A stretch of 64,000 nucleotides of DNA from Rhizobium sp. L1K21 (GCF_024055895.1 NZ_JAMXLE010000001.1:310001-374000), one strand, 5' to 3'. Shown: positions 8,490 through 17,983, counted from the stretch's first letter. The notes: generated by a model not told the origin, from the letters alone. A program made the numbers and translations.

Positions 8490-9584
8490 ATGGTCTCAAA
8501 CCTGACAATTCTCGGCATTGAAACAAGCTGCGACGAAACCGCCGCTGCGGTGGTGACGCGCCATGCCGATGGTTCTGGAAAAATTGAAGCCGATGTGGTG
8601 CTGAGCCAGCTGGATGAACATTCGGCCTATGGCGGTGTGGTGCCGGAAATTGCCGCACGCGCGCATGTGGAGGCGCTTGATTCGTTGATTGAAGAGGCGC
8701 TGTTGCGCTCCGGCAAAACGCTTTCCGAGGTGGATGCCATTGCGGCAACGAGCGGGCCGGGGCTGATCGGCGGGCTGATTGTGGGCCTGATGACGGGCAA
8801 GGCGATTGCGCGCGCTTGCGGAAAGCCGCTTTATGCGATCAACCATCTGGAAGGCCATGCGCTGACGGCGCGGCTGACCGATGGCGTTGATTTTCCTTAT
8901 CTTATGCTGTTGGTGTCCGGCGGGCATACGCAGCTTGTTCTGGTCAAGGGCATTGACGATTATGAGCGCTGGGGCACCACGATTGACGATGCGCTGGGTG
9001 AGGCCTTTGACAAGACGGCCAAGCTTTTGGGTCTACCATATCCGGGTGGTCCGGCAGTGGAAAAGGCCGCAGCCAGCGGAGATGCGGACCGTTTTTCCTT
9101 TCCACGCCCGCTGGTTGGCGAAGCGCGGCTTGATTTTTCCTTTTCCGGGCTGAAAACTGCAGTACGGCAGGCGGCACAATCCATCGAGCCGGTGAGCGAT
9201 CAGGATGTGTCTGATATCTGTGCCTCGTTTCAAAAGGCTGTCGCGCGCACGCTCTATGAGCGGATCGGGCGCGGGCTTCAGCGCTTCAGAGACCGGTTCG
9301 GCGATGTGGAAAACCCGGCGCTTGTGGTGGCCGGTGGGGTTGCCGCGAATACGGCGCTGCGATCGATGCTGACCACGCTTTGCGAGGCAAATGGTTTTGC
9401 GTTCATTGCGCCGCCGCACCGGCTGTGCACAGACAATGCGGTGATGATTGCCTGGGCCGGGTTGGAACGTATGGCGGTGGGATTTCAGCCGGATGGGTTG
9501 GATGCGAGCCCGCGTTCACGCTGGCCATTGGATAGTAATGCGCAAGCGCTGATCGGGCATGGCAAACGAGGAGCCAAGGCATGA
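8490..9584 (+). CDS. tsaD: tRNA N6-adenosine threonylcarbamoyltransferase
   Basis: TsaD transfers the threonylcarbamoyl group to A37 of ANN-decoding tRNAs with TsaB and TsaE. The 364-residue protein begins [18 protein letters not shown], the family's canonical start, so the ATG at 8490 was preferred over the open frame reaching back to 8172. The metal-binding His pair is seen as [12 protein letters not shown] (His119, His123), with [10 protein letters not shown] and the C-terminal [12 protein letters not shown] Asp. It overlaps gpsA by 4 nt (ATGA). Confidence 0.97.
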   Translation: MVSNLTILGIETSCDETAAAVVTRHADGSGKIEADVVLSQLDEHSAYGGVVPEIAARAHVEALDSLIEEALLRSGKTLSEVDAIAATSGPGLIGGLIVGLMTGKAIARACGKPLYAINHLEGHALTARLTDGVDFPYLMLLVSGGHTQLVLVKGIDDYERWGTTIDDALGEAFDKTAKLLGLPYPGGPAVEKAAASGDADRFSFPRPLVGEARLDFSFSGLKTAVRQAAQSIEPVSDQDVSDICASFQKAVARTLYERIGRGLQRFRDRFGDVENPALVVAGGVAANTALRSMLTTLCEANGFAFIAPPHRLCTDNAVMIAWAGLERMAVGFQPDGLDASPRSRWPLDSNAQALIGHGKRGAKA

Positions 9585-10570
9585 GTGAGATAAAAAAGGT
9601 TGTTGTCGTCGGTTCGGGCGCTTTTGGAACGGCGCTGGCTGCGGTGATTGCCCAAACCGGCAAGGTGCAGGTGACGCTGATGGCGCGCACCGCGCTGCTT
9701 GCTGAAGAGCTGATTGAAACGCACGAGCATAAAGCAGCGCTGCCTGGCATTCGCCTGCCCGATCAGTTGCAGTTTACCACCGATGCAGCCTGCCTGAGCG
9801 ATGCCGATGTGGTGCTTTTTGCGATGCCGTCACAATCCCAGCGTGATGCAGCGCGCCGTTATGCGCCGGAGATCAAGCCGGGGGCGACCGTTGTGATCTG
9901 CGCCAAGGGCATTGAGCAGGCGACGGGCAAAATGTTGACCTCTGCGCTCGAGGAAGAGCTTTCCGGCCTGAATGTCGCTGTGCTTTCCGGTCCCGGTTTT
10001 GCCGCCGACATTGCCGCAGGATTGCCGACGGCGATGGTGATTGCAGCGGCCAAGGCAGCACTTGCAAAAGCGCTGGCCGAAAGCCTTTCGGGCGCGAGCT
10101 TCCGGCTTTATCCATCCACGGACAGAATTGGCGTGCAGCTTGGCGGCGCGTTGAAAAACGTGCTGGCGATTGCCTGCGGTATTGTGGAGGGTGCCGGTCT
10201 TGGGGATTCGGCACGGGCGGCGCTGATTGCGCGCGGACTTGCGGAGATGTCGCGCTTTGTCGCCACGCTGGGCGGTTCCGGGGAAACGGTTGTCGGGCTT
10301 TCGGGGCTTGGCGATCTTGTTTTGACGGCGACGAGCCATCAATCGCGCAACCTGCGTTTCGGCATCGCGCTTGGCAGCGGCGAGAATGACGTGGCGGGTT
10401 CCGGCGATCTGGTGGAAGGTGCCTATACTGCTGCCGTTTCGGCCAAGCTTGCGGCAAGGCTCGGCATTGAAATGCCGATTACCGAAGCCGTGGCCGCGAT
10501 TATCGAGGGCAAGGTGGAAATCAAGGATGCGCTGGCGGCACTGATGTCGCGGCCGATCAAGCAGGAGTAG
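9581..10570 (+). CDS. gpsA: glycerol-3-phosphate dehydrogenase [NAD(P)+]
   Basis: GpsA reduces dihydroxyacetone phosphate to sn-glycerol 3-phosphate for phospholipid synthesis. The 329-residue protein has the Rossmann motif [12 protein letters not shown] (residues 9-20), the CAKGIEQ strand, [16 protein letters not shown] and the catalytic-lysine segment [19 protein letters not shown]. The order tsaD-gpsA-YciI-EVE is common in this bacterial order, and the start overlaps the tsaD stop, suggesting coupling. Confidence 0.97.
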   Translation: MSEIKKVVVVGSGAFGTALAAVIAQTGKVQVTLMARTALLAEELIETHEHKAALPGIRLPDQLQFTTDAACLSDADVVLFAMPSQSQRDAARRYAPEIKPGATVVICAKGIEQATGKMLTSALEEELSGLNVAVLSGPGFAADIAAGLPTAMVIAAAKAALAKALAESLSGASFRLYPSTDRIGVQLGGALKNVLAIACGIVEGAGLGDSARAALIARGLAEMSRFVATLGGSGETVVGLSGLGDLVLTATSHQSRNLRFGIALGSGENDVAGSGDLVEGAYTAAVSAKLAARLGIEMPITEAVAAIIEGKVEIKDALAALMSRPIKQE

Positions 10571-10579
10571 GAGAAGGAC

Positions 10580-10873
10580 ATGCTGTTTGCATTTTGGGGT
10601 ACCGACAAGAAAGACCATCTTCAGGTGCGCATGGACAATCGCCCGGCCCATGTGGACTGGCTGAACGACCTGAATGCGAAGGGCCAGATGAAAATGGCGG
10701 GTCCGTCTCTCGATGCCGACGGCAAGCCGATGGGCAGTCTGGTGATTTTCGTCGCCGACAGCCAGGCGGCGGCTGAAGCACTGGCGGCCCAAGACCCCTA
10801 TGCCAAGGCCGGGCTTTTCGAAAGCGTTGAAATTCGCCCGTTCAACTGGGTCTTCAACAATCCCGACGCATAA
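10580..10873 (+). CDS. YciI family protein
   Basis: This 97-residue protein has the ferredoxin-like YciI fold: an N-terminal strand MLFAFWGTDKKDH, the R...R...HVDWLNDL helix containing the conserved His, a GSLVIFVADS strand and ALAAQDPYAKAGLFESVEI, where DPYAKAGL is the YciI hallmark. A few relatives have enzyme activity (muconolactone-isomerase-like or dehalogenase-like), but the housekeeping YciI proteins have no settled role. It begins 9 bp after gpsA with AGGAGAAGG just before the ATG. Confidence 0.88.
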   Translation: MLFAFWGTDKKDHLQVRMDNRPAHVDWLNDLNAKGQMKMAGPSLDADGKPMGSLVIFVADSQAAAEALAAQDPYAKAGLFESVEIRPFNWVFNNPDA

Positions 10874-10884
10874 AGAGGGCGCAT

Positions 10885-11313
10885 ATGGCTTACTGGCTTT
10901 TCAAATCCGAGCCGTTCAAATTTTCCTGGGAGATGCTCAAGGCCAAGGGCGAAAAGGGCGAGGAATGGGACGGTGTGCGCAACTATCAGGCACGCAACAA
11001 CATGCGGGCCATGCAGATTGGCGACAAGGGCTTTTTCTACCACTCGAACGAGGGGCTGGAGGTTGTCGGCATCTGCGAGGTCTGTGCACTGGCCCATCCC
11101 GACAGCACCACGGATGATGCGCGCTGGGAATGCGTGGATATCCGTGCCGTTTGTGACGTGCCGAAGCCGGTGAGCCTGAAGGATGTGAAGGCCAATCCGA
11201 AGCTTGCCGAGATGTCGCTGGTGACCTCCATGCGGCTTTCGGTGCAGCCGGTCACGGAAGACGAATATCTGGAAGTCTGCCGCATGGGCGGGCTGGACAA
11301 TCCGCCTCGGTGA
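10885..11313 (+). CDS. EVE domain protein
   Basis: This 142-residue protein is a single EVE domain (PUA-like fold, related to human THYN1). It starts MAYWLFKSEPFKFSWE and has GVRNYQARNNMRAMQIGDKGFFYHS and GLEVVGICEVC, all typical; the aromatic cage faces modified bases. EVE proteins bind modified nucleic acid bases, but this subgroup next to gpsA and yciI behaves as a conserved core gene, not as part of a restriction system. It begins 11 bp after yciI. The palindromic repeat at 11320 follows its stop. Confidence 0.88.
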   Translation: MAYWLFKSEPFKFSWEMLKAKGEKGEEWDGVRNYQARNNMRAMQIGDKGFFYHSNEGLEVVGICEVCALAHPDSTTDDARWECVDIRAVCDVPKPVSLKDVKANPKLAEMSLVTSMRLSVQPVTEDEYLEVCRMGGLDNPPR

Positions 11314-11319
11314 TGATGC

Positions 11320-11500
11320 CACCTCGCCCCTTGCGGGAGAGGATAGCAAGTCCGTTTGAGGCTCTGCCGAAAACCTGGACGCGCTTGGTGAGGGGTATGG
11401 CGCAGGTCTTGGGGATAGGATATTACCCCTCACCAAGCCTGCCTGGCCAATCGGCTTTGCCTCTTGGGGCAGGCTATCCTCTCCCACAAGGGGAGAGGTG
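11320..11500. repeat. nested palindromic intergenic element (RIME-like)
   Basis: Outer arms at 11320-11347 (CACCTCGCCCCTTGCGGGAG...) and 11473-11500 (...CACAAGGGGAGAGGTG) are complementary over about 26 of 28 positions. Inside them lies a second, perfect 14-bp inverted repeat, CTTGGTGAGGGGTA (11384-11397) against TACCCCTCACCAAG (11424-11437). The whole can fold as a long nested hairpin. This CTCGCCCCTTG...CAAGGGGAGAGG design is typical of intergenic mosaic elements of rhizobia and Brucella. It separates the EVE gene from the methyltransferase gene. Confidence 0.8.
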
Positions 11501-11533
11501 GTGCCGAGATCCATTCCTAAAGCCCGCAGTCTT

Positions 11534-12178
11534 ATGAAAACCGAACCGCGCCAGTTCATCCTCGACAATACGGCCATCATGCAGCCGCCGCATGTGCCGG
11601 AGATCAGCCTTTATATGGCTGACGAGGCGCATGACCTTTGGCAGAAGACCGAGGAAGAGCTTCAGGAAATTGGCCTGCCACCGCCGTTCTGGGCGTTTGC
11701 CTGGGCGGGCGGGCAGGGGTTGGCGCGTTATATTCTCGATCACCGCGAAGTGGTGGCGGGCAAGCATGTTCTCGATTTTGCGTCCGGCTCCGGGCTGGTG
11801 GCCATTGCAGCGATGAAAGCGGGTGCAAGAAGCGTGCTGGCGGCGGATATCGATCCGTGGACGGGATCAGCGATTGCGCTCAATGCGGCGCTGAACGATG
11901 TGCGCGTTGTTTTCACGCGTGAGGATGTTGTTGGTTCTAAGCGGAGCGAAAGCGTCATTCTGGCGGGCGATGTATTTTACGATCAGTCATTCGCACTGGC
12001 ACTGGTTCCCTGGTTTGAACGCTTGTCGGCTGAGGGGAAAACCGTACTGGTGGGTGATCCAGGACGGGCCTATTGCCCGAGAGACCGGATGGAGGTTTTG
12101 GCGACCTATGAGGTGCCGGTGACGCGGGCGCTGGAAGACAGCGAAGTGAAGAAGACGACTGTTTGGCGGTTTGTCTGA
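11534..12178 (+). CDS. ETFB lysine methyltransferase-like protein
   Basis: This 214-residue class I SAM-dependent methyltransferase closely follows the pattern of ETFBKMT, which methylates the beta subunit of electron transfer flavoprotein. Shared segments are LPPPFWAFAWAGGQGLARY, the SAM-site VLDFASGSGLVAIAA, AADIDPWTG, LAGDVFYDQ and VLVGDPGRAYCPRD. A DPGR motif near the end distinguishes this group from ribosomal-protein L11 methyltransferases. A longer frame begins at 11498 inside the repeat; the ATG at 11534 is the sensible start. No etf gene is nearby, so the substrate is inferred from family resemblance. Confidence 0.8.
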   Translation: MKTEPRQFILDNTAIMQPPHVPEISLYMADEAHDLWQKTEEELQEIGLPPPFWAFAWAGGQGLARYILDHREVVAGKHVLDFASGSGLVAIAAMKAGARSVLAADIDPWTGSAIALNAALNDVRVVFTREDVVGSKRSESVILAGDVFYDQSFALALVPWFERLSAEGKTVLVGDPGRAYCPRDRMEVLATYEVPVTRALEDSEVKKTTVWRFV

Positions 12179-12259
12179 AAGGATTTCCGACGATAAGGGT
12201 GAATTTGATCGCCTTAAATGTGTCATCGGAGGTTCACGAATCATATTCATGCTGGACAT

Positions 12260-12709
12260 ATGATTGATTCCAGACAACGTCCGTACCTGGCCGCCTACTG
12301 CCTGATTGAGGCTGGCGATGAAATCTTGATGCAGCGCCGCTTCAATACCGGTTATCTCGACGGGCAGTGGTGTCTGCCGTCCGGCCACGTTATGGATGGC
12401 GAAGATGCGGTGACCGCCGCATCACGAGAGCTTCAAGAAGAAACGTCGTTGATCGTTGCACCCGAAAACTGGCGATTTGTCTGTGCCATGCATCGTCAAA
12501 CGGATCGCACAATCATCGATTTGTTTTTCACAACGTCGCAGTTTCAGGGATCGCCACGTATTCTGGAGCCTGACAAGTGCGATGGGCTTGCTTTTTTCCC
12601 CAAGAATGCGCTTCCGGCACCCTTGGCTGGATATATCGGGGTGGCGATAGGATGCTTGAAGAGCGAGCCCGCCCATCATGGTTTCTACCACGCTGAGGGT
12701 TGGGCGTAA
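12260..12709 (+). CDS. Nudix hydrolase
   Basis: This Nudix-fold pyrophosphohydrolase has about 149 residues from the ATG at 12260 (MIDSRQRPYLAAYCLI); an upstream ATG at 12218 would add 14 residues and cannot be excluded. The Nudix box is present as GHVMDGEDAVTAASRE followed by LQEETSL, with the usual final glycine replaced by Ser. The metal-binding Glu residues are intact. The substrate cannot be deduced. The gene stands alone between two methyltransferase genes and converges on the minus-strand one at 12721. Confidence 0.85.
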   Translation: MIDSRQRPYLAAYCLIEAGDEILMQRRFNTGYLDGQWCLPSGHVMDGEDAVTAASRELQEETSLIVAPENWRFVCAMHRQTDRTIIDLFFTTSQFQGSPRILEPDKCDGLAFFPKNALPAPLAGYIGVAIGCLKSEPAHHGFYHAEGWA

Positions 12710-12720
12710 CGTCACGGGTG

Positions 12721-13320
12721 TCACTTCACAGCCGTTACAGCCAGCCATTCTGTTGTGGTTTGGTCGTAGGTGCCGCCCAGCCATGCTTCCATTTCAATTG
12801 ACTGCCACGGTGCGGCCTCGCGCCATGCAGCCATCAACGCATCTTGCGAGAGATAGTTGTAATAGCGGCCAAGTGCGTCGGGACCTTCGTTGTCTCCCGC
12901 TTTGAAGCTAGCCCAGGCAATCGCATTTTCACGCATTGCACGGTGAATTTTTTCAATCACGATACGAAGGTCTGATCGCCTCACGTGGGTGAGGGAAGCG
13001 CAGGCGTAGACGCCGTGGTAAGTTTCTATTGCGTTCAGCTCCTCGAAACGCATTGTTTTGACCCGTTGGCCAATGCGGCCTGAGGCAATTGCGGCGAGCT
13101 CGGGTGAACCATCGGTGGCATCCAGATTAAAGCCGCGTTCTATGATGACGCCAGCATCGACGCCGCTCCCGGTGCCCAATTCCAGGATTTTGCCGCCTGG
13201 TCTGCAACGATCTAGAAAAGAGAACAAACGCGGGTTGGGCGTGTTCCAGTGGGCCGCATATTCTTCGGCGTTTGCATCGTAGAAGCCCAATGTCGTGTCG
13301 GTCATCAGAAAATCAGCCAT
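12721..13320 (-). CDS. SAM-dependent methyltransferase
   Basis: This 199-residue class I methyltransferase has the SAM-binding motif ILELGTGSGVDAGVI (about residues 45-59), the acidic post-II loop NLDATDGSPELA, then VYACASLTHVRRSDL, the typical VWAcAsLlHvp-type motif IV of small methyltransferases of the Tam/UbiE-like group. The start at 13320 (MADFLMTD) or 13305 (MTDTTLG) are both possible. The substrate is unknown. It is a single gene convergent with the Nudix gene. Confidence 0.85.
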   Translation of the reverse strand: MADFLMTDTTLGFYDANAEEYAAHWNTPNPRLFSFLDRCRPGGKILELGTGSGVDAGVIIERGFNLDATDGSPELAAIASGRIGQRVKTMRFEELNAIETYHGVYACASLTHVRRSDLRIVIEKIHRAMRENAIAWASFKAGDNEGPDALGRYYNYLSQDALMAAWREAAPWQSIEMEAWLGGTYDQTTTEWLAVTAVK

Positions 13321-13387
13321 CTCAAAAGATAGCGGTTCTTTCTACTGCAATGATGAAGCCGGCGTGACAGCCGATCCCAAAAGTGCG

Positions 13388-13418
13388 TGCGCCGCTTCCG
13401 AATTATGAAAGCGGCGCA
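13388..13418 (-). terminator. hairpin downstream of the peroxiredoxin gene
   Basis: A perfect 10-bp stem, TGCGCCGCTT against AAGCGGCGCA with an 11-nt loop, lies just past the peroxiredoxin stop. On the minus strand a short T-run (CACTTTTGG) follows a few bases later, so it is a plausible but not ideal intrinsic terminator. Confidence 0.55.
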
Positions 13419-13426
13419 TGAAATCG

Positions 13427-14080
13427 TTAAGCCGGGTTCTTGGCGAAGCGGAGATAGGGCAGTTTCTTGTCGATGGCGCCGTATTTGGCTTCGGCGGCTG
13501 CGTCATCCAGCGAGAGGGCGACGATGACATCCTGGCCGACTTCCCAGTTGGCCGGGGTTGCCAGCGGCTGTTCGTAGGTGCGCTGCAGGCCGTCGAGGGC
13601 GCGCAGCACCTCGGCGAAGTTGCGGCCGACCGACATCGGGTAGGTCATGATCAGTTGCACCTTCTTGTTGGGTGCAATGATGTAGACGGAGCGCACAGTT
13701 GCGGTGTGGGCTGGCGTGCGGCCATCGGGAAGATAGGCTTCTGCCGGCAGCATGCCGAATGCCTTGGAAAGTTCCAGATCCTTGTCGGCGACAATGGGGA
13801 AGCCTGCCTTGGCGCCGGCGACCGTTTCAATGTCTTCCTTCCACTTCACATGCTCTTCAACACCATCGACGGAGACGCCGAGAACCTTGGTGCCGCGCTT
13901 TGCCCACTCATCGGCAAGGGTGGCCACCGCACCGAATTCGGTGGTGCAAACGGGGGTAAAATCCTTGGGGTGCGAGAAGACGATCGCCCAGCTGTCGCCA
14001 ATCCAGTCATGCAGCGAAATGCTGCCCTGGTCGGTTTCCACGGTGAGATTGGGGACAGTGTCGTTGATGCGCAATGCCAT
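13427..14080 (-). CDS. 1-Cys peroxiredoxin (Prx6/AhpC-TSA family)
   Basis: This 217-residue thiol peroxidase reduces hydrogen peroxide and organic peroxides. The active-site strand HPKDFTPVCTTEFG carries the peroxidatic Cys45 with the conserved Pro and Thr. No other cysteine is visible in the protein, which fits the 1-Cys Prx6 group with an external thiol reductant. The C-terminal extension (RTYEQPLATPANWEVGQDV) is typical of that group. An AT-rich stretch (14136-14165) lies upstream and probably holds its promoter. It is monocistronic. Confidence 0.93.
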   Translation of the reverse strand: MALRINDTVPNLTVETDQGSISLHDWIGDSWAIVFSHPKDFTPVCTTEFGAVATLADEWAKRGTKVLGVSVDGVEEHVKWKEDIETVAGAKAGFPIVADKDLELSKAFGMLPAEAYLPDGRTPAHTATVRSVYIIAPNKKVQLIMTYPMSVGRNFAEVLRALDGLQRTYEQPLATPANWEVGQDVIVALSLDDAAAEAKYGAIDKKLPYLRFAKNPA

Positions 14081-14333
14081 TGGGTTTCCTTTCCTGTTTC
14101 AAAACGTTTGCGGTTCGCCGACGAAACCGGATAACATATGTTTTATTATATATATTTATATGTCTGTTTCCAGCCTCGCCCGAACGCGAATCCGTCATGC
14201 GCCTCATATAAGGTTTGGATGACGCTTATTTCAAATGCGTGTGGGCGAACACATGCCGAACGCTGCGATGACATGGAGCGTTCGGCGCGCGGGCCGGCTT
14301 CATTCCCAAGCGGTGGCGCCTTGAGTGCCGCGC

Positions 14334-14657
14334 TTAATAATCGATGCCGCGGATGACGCAGACGCCGTGCTCATAGGAGCAGGGGTCGGCTTGCGTCTTC
14401 ACATCGATGATTTTCGCCCGCGGTGCCGGTGCCGTGATCACAAAGGGATCGGGCAGGGAAAATCCGGAGGAAAAGACATAGGTGCCGTTGTGGTGAAAAT
14501 ACCGCACGAGCTGATTGGCGGAGTAATAATTGCCGCCGCGCAGATGCCAGCCGCCGAAGTGGTATGAGCCTGCCGGCTCTGCCGAGAGCGTGCCGGCAAA
14601 GGCTGTGGCTGCGACCGTTGCGGACAAAACAAGAGCGAATTTTCGAAGGGCCATCAT
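14334..14657 (-). CDS. small exported protein, unknown
   Basis: This 107-residue protein starts with a signal peptide (MMALRKFALVLSATVAATAF, likely cleaved after LSA near residue 26). The mature part is rich in Tyr, His and Gly (YHFGGWHLRGGNYY), and has two cysteines near the end (DPCSYEHGVC) that could form a disulfide. I do not recognise a family. It is transcribed away from sdhC and a 286-bp gap with promoter-like AT-rich sequence separates them. Confidence 0.65.
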   Translation of the reverse strand: MMALRKFALVLSATVAATAFAGTLSAEPAGSYHFGGWHLRGGNYYSANQLVRYFHHNGTYVFSSGFSLPDPFVITAPAPRAKIIDVKTQADPCSYEHGVCVIRGIDY

Positions 14658-14943
14658 GGCCTCCCGTCTGGTTGTTAACGATTTGTTAACATCTAAGCAT
14701 GCTTTTCATGGGCAGCGAAAGGGAGGGCGCGGCCGGCCAGGCAAAAAACCGGCGAAATTGCAATTCTTGGTAAATTTCAGTGGTCTGCCTGCGTCACCTA
14801 AATCGATAAAATACGAAATTTGGCCTTTGTTATACTTGCAGACTCTATTTCTGGCGAATAAACACGGGGGCATATCGCATTGCACAAGGGGGAGTGAATG
14901 CCTTTTTACGCCCCCAGCGAAACTTAACGCCGAAGAGGGTCTT

Positions 14944-15333
14944 ATGGCGAATGTGACAAACAACCGGCCTTTGTCGCCGCACCTTCAAATCTACAAGCCG
15001 ATCCCGACCATGATAATGTCGATCATGCACCGTATTACCGGCGGCGCGCTCTATGTCGGCACTCTGCTGGTTGCCTGGTGGCTTGTCGCTGCCGCCAGCG
15101 GCGAAGACTATTTCAATATGGTCAACGCCATTTACGGATCCTGGTTCGGTCTTCTGATCCTGTTTGGATACACCTGGGCTTTGGTGCACCACCTTCTGGG
15201 CGGCATGCGCCATTTCATGTGGGATATGGGCCGCGGGCTTGAAAAAGAGTTCACCACCAAGATGGCCAAGGCCCTGCCGGTTGTTTCCGTCGGCCTGACC
15301 ATTGTCATCTGGCTCATCGCGTTCGCGCTTTAG
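14944..15333 (+). CDS. sdhC: succinate dehydrogenase cytochrome b556 subunit
   Basis: This 129-residue membrane anchor of complex II has three membrane helices; it begins MANVTNNRPLSPHLQIYKP, the family's usual start, and has SIMHRITGGALY, where the Ser and Arg line the quinone site, and the heme-ligand region HHLLGGMRHFMWD. An open frame continues upstream to 14530 without homology, so the ATG at 14944 was chosen. It is the first gene of sdhCDA-vapD-sdhB. Confidence 0.95.
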   Translation: MANVTNNRPLSPHLQIYKPIPTMIMSIMHRITGGALYVGTLLVAWWLVAAASGEDYFNMVNAIYGSWFGLLILFGYTWALVHHLLGGMRHFMWDMGRGLEKEFTTKMAKALPVVSVGLTIVIWLIAFAL

Positions 15334-15344
15334 GAGGCTTGGCT

Positions 15345-15725
15345 ATGGATATGCGTACACCTCTCGGCAAGGTTCGGGGCCTCGGTTCCGCAAAAGACGG
15401 TACCCACCATTTCTGGGTGCAGCGGATGACGGCTGTGGCCCTCGTGCCTCTCTTCCTGTTCTTTATCATCTTCCTCCTGAGCCATGTCGGTTCTTCCTAT
15501 GAAGAGCTGGTCGGGTCGCTCTCCAACCCGGTCATTGCGGTTCTTGTCGGCCTCATGGTGATTGCGGGGCTGGTGCACGGCCGTATCGGCATGCAGGAAA
15601 TCATCAACGACTATGTTCATCATGACGGCCTGAAGTTTCTGTGTCTGATGGGCAATACCTTCTTCACAGTACTCATCGGCGCGCTCTGTCTTTTCGCGGT
15701 GCTGAGAATCGGGTTTGCAGGATAA
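15345..15725 (+). CDS. sdhD: succinate dehydrogenase membrane anchor subunit
   Basis: This is the 126-residue second anchor of complex II. It has three hydrophobic helices; GTHHFWVQRMTAVALVPLFL is the typical first-helix start and HGRIGMQEIINDYVHHDGLK carries the heme and quinone-site residues. An AGGAGG at 15332-15337 sets the start at the ATG at 15345; a TTG at 15339 is too close to it. It lies 11 bp after sdhC. Confidence 0.94.
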   Translation: MDMRTPLGKVRGLGSAKDGTHHFWVQRMTAVALVPLFLFFIIFLLSHVGSSYEELVGSLSNPVIAVLVGLMVIAGLVHGRIGMQEIINDYVHHDGLKFLCLMGNTFFTVLIGALCLFAVLRIGFAG

Positions 15726-15731
15726 AATATC

Positions 15732-17573
15732 ATGGCAGCGAATTCATCAGCCAATATCAATGGCAATTCATATACTTATGTCGATCACTCGTTTGACGTG
15801 ATCGTTGTTGGCGCCGGTGGCGCCGGTCTGCGTGCAACGCTTGGCATGGCAGAGCAGGGTCTGAAAACGGCCTGCATCACCAAGGTTTTCCCAACGCGCT
15901 CGCATACGGTTGCAGCCCAGGGCGGCATTGCTGCCTCACTCACCAACATGACGCCCGACTGCTGGCAGTGGCACCTTTACGACACCGTGAAGGGGTCCGA
16001 CTGGCTGGGCGACGTGGACGCCATGCAATATCTGGCCATGGAAGCGCCGAAGGCGGTTTATGAGCTGGAACATTATGGTGTGCCGTTCTCCCGTAATGAA
16101 GAGGGCAAGATCTATCAGCGCCCGTTCGGCGGCCACATGCAGAACTATGGCGAAGGTCCGCCGGTGCAGCGCACCTGTGCTGCTGCTGACCGTACCGGGC
16201 ACGCTATTTTGCACACGCTTTATGGTCAGTCGCTGAAAAACAATGCGCAGTTCTTCATTGAATATTTCGCTCTCGACCTGATCATGGAAGACGATGGCCG
16301 TTGCACCGGCGTTGTCGCCTGGAATCTGGATGACGGCACGATCCATCGTTTTGCCGCCAAGATGGTGGTTCTGGCGACCGGCGGTTATGGCCGCGCCTAC
16401 TTCTCGGCGACCTCTGCCCATACCTGCACGGGTGACGGCAATGGCATGATTGCACGCGCCGGCCTGCCGCTGCAGGACATGGAATTCGTGCAGTTCCACC
16501 CGACCGGCATTTACGGCGCGGGCTGTCTGATTACCGAAGGCGCACGCGGTGAGGGCGGTTATCTCGTCAACTCCGAAGGCGAGCGCTTCATGGAGCGTTA
16601 TGCGCCGTCCGCCAAGGACCTCGCATCGCGTGACGTTGTGTCCCGCTGCATGACCATGGAAATTCGCGAAGGCCGTGGGGTTGGCAAGAACAAGGACCAT
16701 ATCTTCCTGCATCTCGACCACCTGGATCCGGCTGTTCTGCATGAGCGCCTGCCGGGTATTTCGGAAAGTGCGAAGATTTTCGCCGGTGTCGATGTGACGC
16801 GTGAGCCGATCCCGGTTCTGCCGACCGTTCACTACAATATGGGTGGTATTCCGACCAACTATTGGGGCGAGGTGCTGAACCCGACCGCCGATAACCCGGA
16901 TGCGATCGCGCCGGGCCTGATGGCTGTGGGGGAAGCGGCATCGGCCTCGGTTCACGGTGCCAACCGTCTTGGCTCCAACTCTCTGATCGACCTTGTTGTG
17001 TTTGGCCGTGCGGCTGCGATCCGCGCCGGTCAGGTGATCGACAAGGAGGAGCCGGTGCCGAGCCTGAACACGGCTGCCTGCGACAAAATCATGGAACGTT
17101 TCGATGCCAAGCGCAACGCCAGCGGCGCCAAGCCCACGGCTGTTCTGCGCGACAAGATGCAGCGCGCCATGCAGGAAGACGCTGCCGTGTTCCGCACGCA
17201 GGAAGCGCTGGAATCGGGTTGCAAGCGCATCTCTGAAATCTGGGGCGAGCTGTCGGACGTGAAGGTCACCGACCGTTCGATGATCTGGAATTCCGATCTC
17301 GTGGAAACGCTGGAACTCGACAACCTCATGGCCTGCGCGATCACCACCGTTTACGGCGCTGAAGCCCGCAAGGAAAGCCGTGGTTCGCATGCCCGCGAGG
17401 ACTACACAGAAGGTCCGTTCGGCGGTCGTGACGATGTCAACTGGCGCAAGCATACGCTGGCCTGGGTGAACGAAAAGGGCGATATCAAGCTTGATTACCG
17501 TCCTGTTCACACCGACCTGATTGCCGAAGGTATCGATCCGAAAAAGATCGAGCCCAAGGCGCGTGTCTACTAA
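15732..17573 (+). CDS. sdhA: succinate dehydrogenase flavoprotein subunit
   Basis: This 613-residue catalytic subunit oxidises succinate to fumarate. The dinucleotide site [18 protein letters not shown] (about 23-40), the covalent FAD-linked His58 in [11 protein letters not shown], the substrate-site segment [20 protein letters not shown] and the C-terminal capping-domain Arg region (RGAHE-like [11 protein letters not shown]) are all seen. It starts 6 bp after sdhD. Unusually, sdhB does not follow directly: a VapD-family gene intervenes. Confidence 0.97.
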   Translation: MAANSSANINGNSYTYVDHSFDVIVVGAGGAGLRATLGMAEQGLKTACITKVFPTRSHTVAAQGGIAASLTNMTPDCWQWHLYDTVKGSDWLGDVDAMQYLAMEAPKAVYELEHYGVPFSRNEEGKIYQRPFGGHMQNYGEGPPVQRTCAAADRTGHAILHTLYGQSLKNNAQFFIEYFALDLIMEDDGRCTGVVAWNLDDGTIHRFAAKMVVLATGGYGRAYFSATSAHTCTGDGNGMIARAGLPLQDMEFVQFHPTGIYGAGCLITEGARGEGGYLVNSEGERFMERYAPSAKDLASRDVVSRCMTMEIREGRGVGKNKDHIFLHLDHLDPAVLHERLPGISESAKIFAGVDVTREPIPVLPTVHYNMGGIPTNYWGEVLNPTADNPDAIAPGLMAVGEAASASVHGANRLGSNSLIDLVVFGRAAAIRAGQVIDKEEPVPSLNTAACDKIMERFDAKRNASGAKPTAVLRDKMQRAMQEDAAVFRTQEALESGCKRISEIWGELSDVKVTDRSMIWNSDLVETLELDNLMACAITTVYGAEARKESRGSHAREDYTEGPFGGRDDVNWRKHTLAWVNEKGDIKLDYRPVHTDLIAEGIDPKKIEPKARVY

Positions 17574-17611
17574 GGCGTTGCATGTTAAATTGGGGTCAAA
17601 AGGACACCACC

Positions 17612-17983
17612 ATGAACATGATTGGGCATAATCGCAAAGTTGCTAGAGGTAGTGGAAAGTCGATGTATGCGGTCGTTTTTGACTTGGACACGAACAGCTT
17701 GAAAGACGTTTATCCCGGTGAATCCTGGAACAACGCATATGCCGAGATAAGGCGCTTTTTGGCTGATAGAGGGTTCGGTTGGCAACAGGGTAGCACCTAT
17801 TTCGGCGATGAAAATGTGGACGCTGTTTCCTGTGTGCTAACGATACAGGAGCTCACTGATGCTTTTGACTGGTTTTCCGCCTCGGTGCGCGACATCCGAA
17901 TGCTACGTATTGAAGAGAATAATGATTTGATGCCGGCAGTGGAACGCACTGCGGCGGCGAAGTCTCGAAAGGGCCGGGCCTAA
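17612..17983 (+). CDS. vapD: VapD-family protein inserted between sdhA and sdhB
   Basis: The core [19 protein letters not shown], then a [14 protein letters not shown] strand and [19 protein letters not shown] match VapD (virulence-associated protein D). VapD proteins have a Cas2-like fold; those of H. pylori and H. influenzae are endoribonucleases, the latter a toxin paired with VapX. The FDL Asp and the VRDIR region are kept. From the ATG at 17612 (preceded by AAAAGGA) the protein has 123 residues, about 17 more than usual at the N-terminus; an internal ATG at 17663 gives the standard length. The stop overlaps the sdhB start (TAATG). The gene is less GC-rich than its neighbours, suggesting transfer. 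No antitoxin frame fits in the 38 bp before it. Confidence 0.82.
   Translation: MNMIGHNRKVARGSGKSMYAVVFDLDTNSLKDVYPGESWNNAYAEIRRFLADRGFGWQQGSTYFGDENVDAVSCVLTIQELTDAFDWFSASVRDIRMLRIEENNDLMPAVERTAAAKSRKGRA

Noticed and set aside
10885-11313. EVE protein as part of a modification-dependent defence system
   Set aside because: It is in the conserved tsaD-gpsA-yciI neighbourhood and has no nuclease or helicase beside it.
17574-17983. A full VapXD-type toxin-antitoxin pair
   Set aside because: Only 38 bp separate sdhA from the VapD frame and no second small frame is present; an antitoxin would have to be elsewhere.
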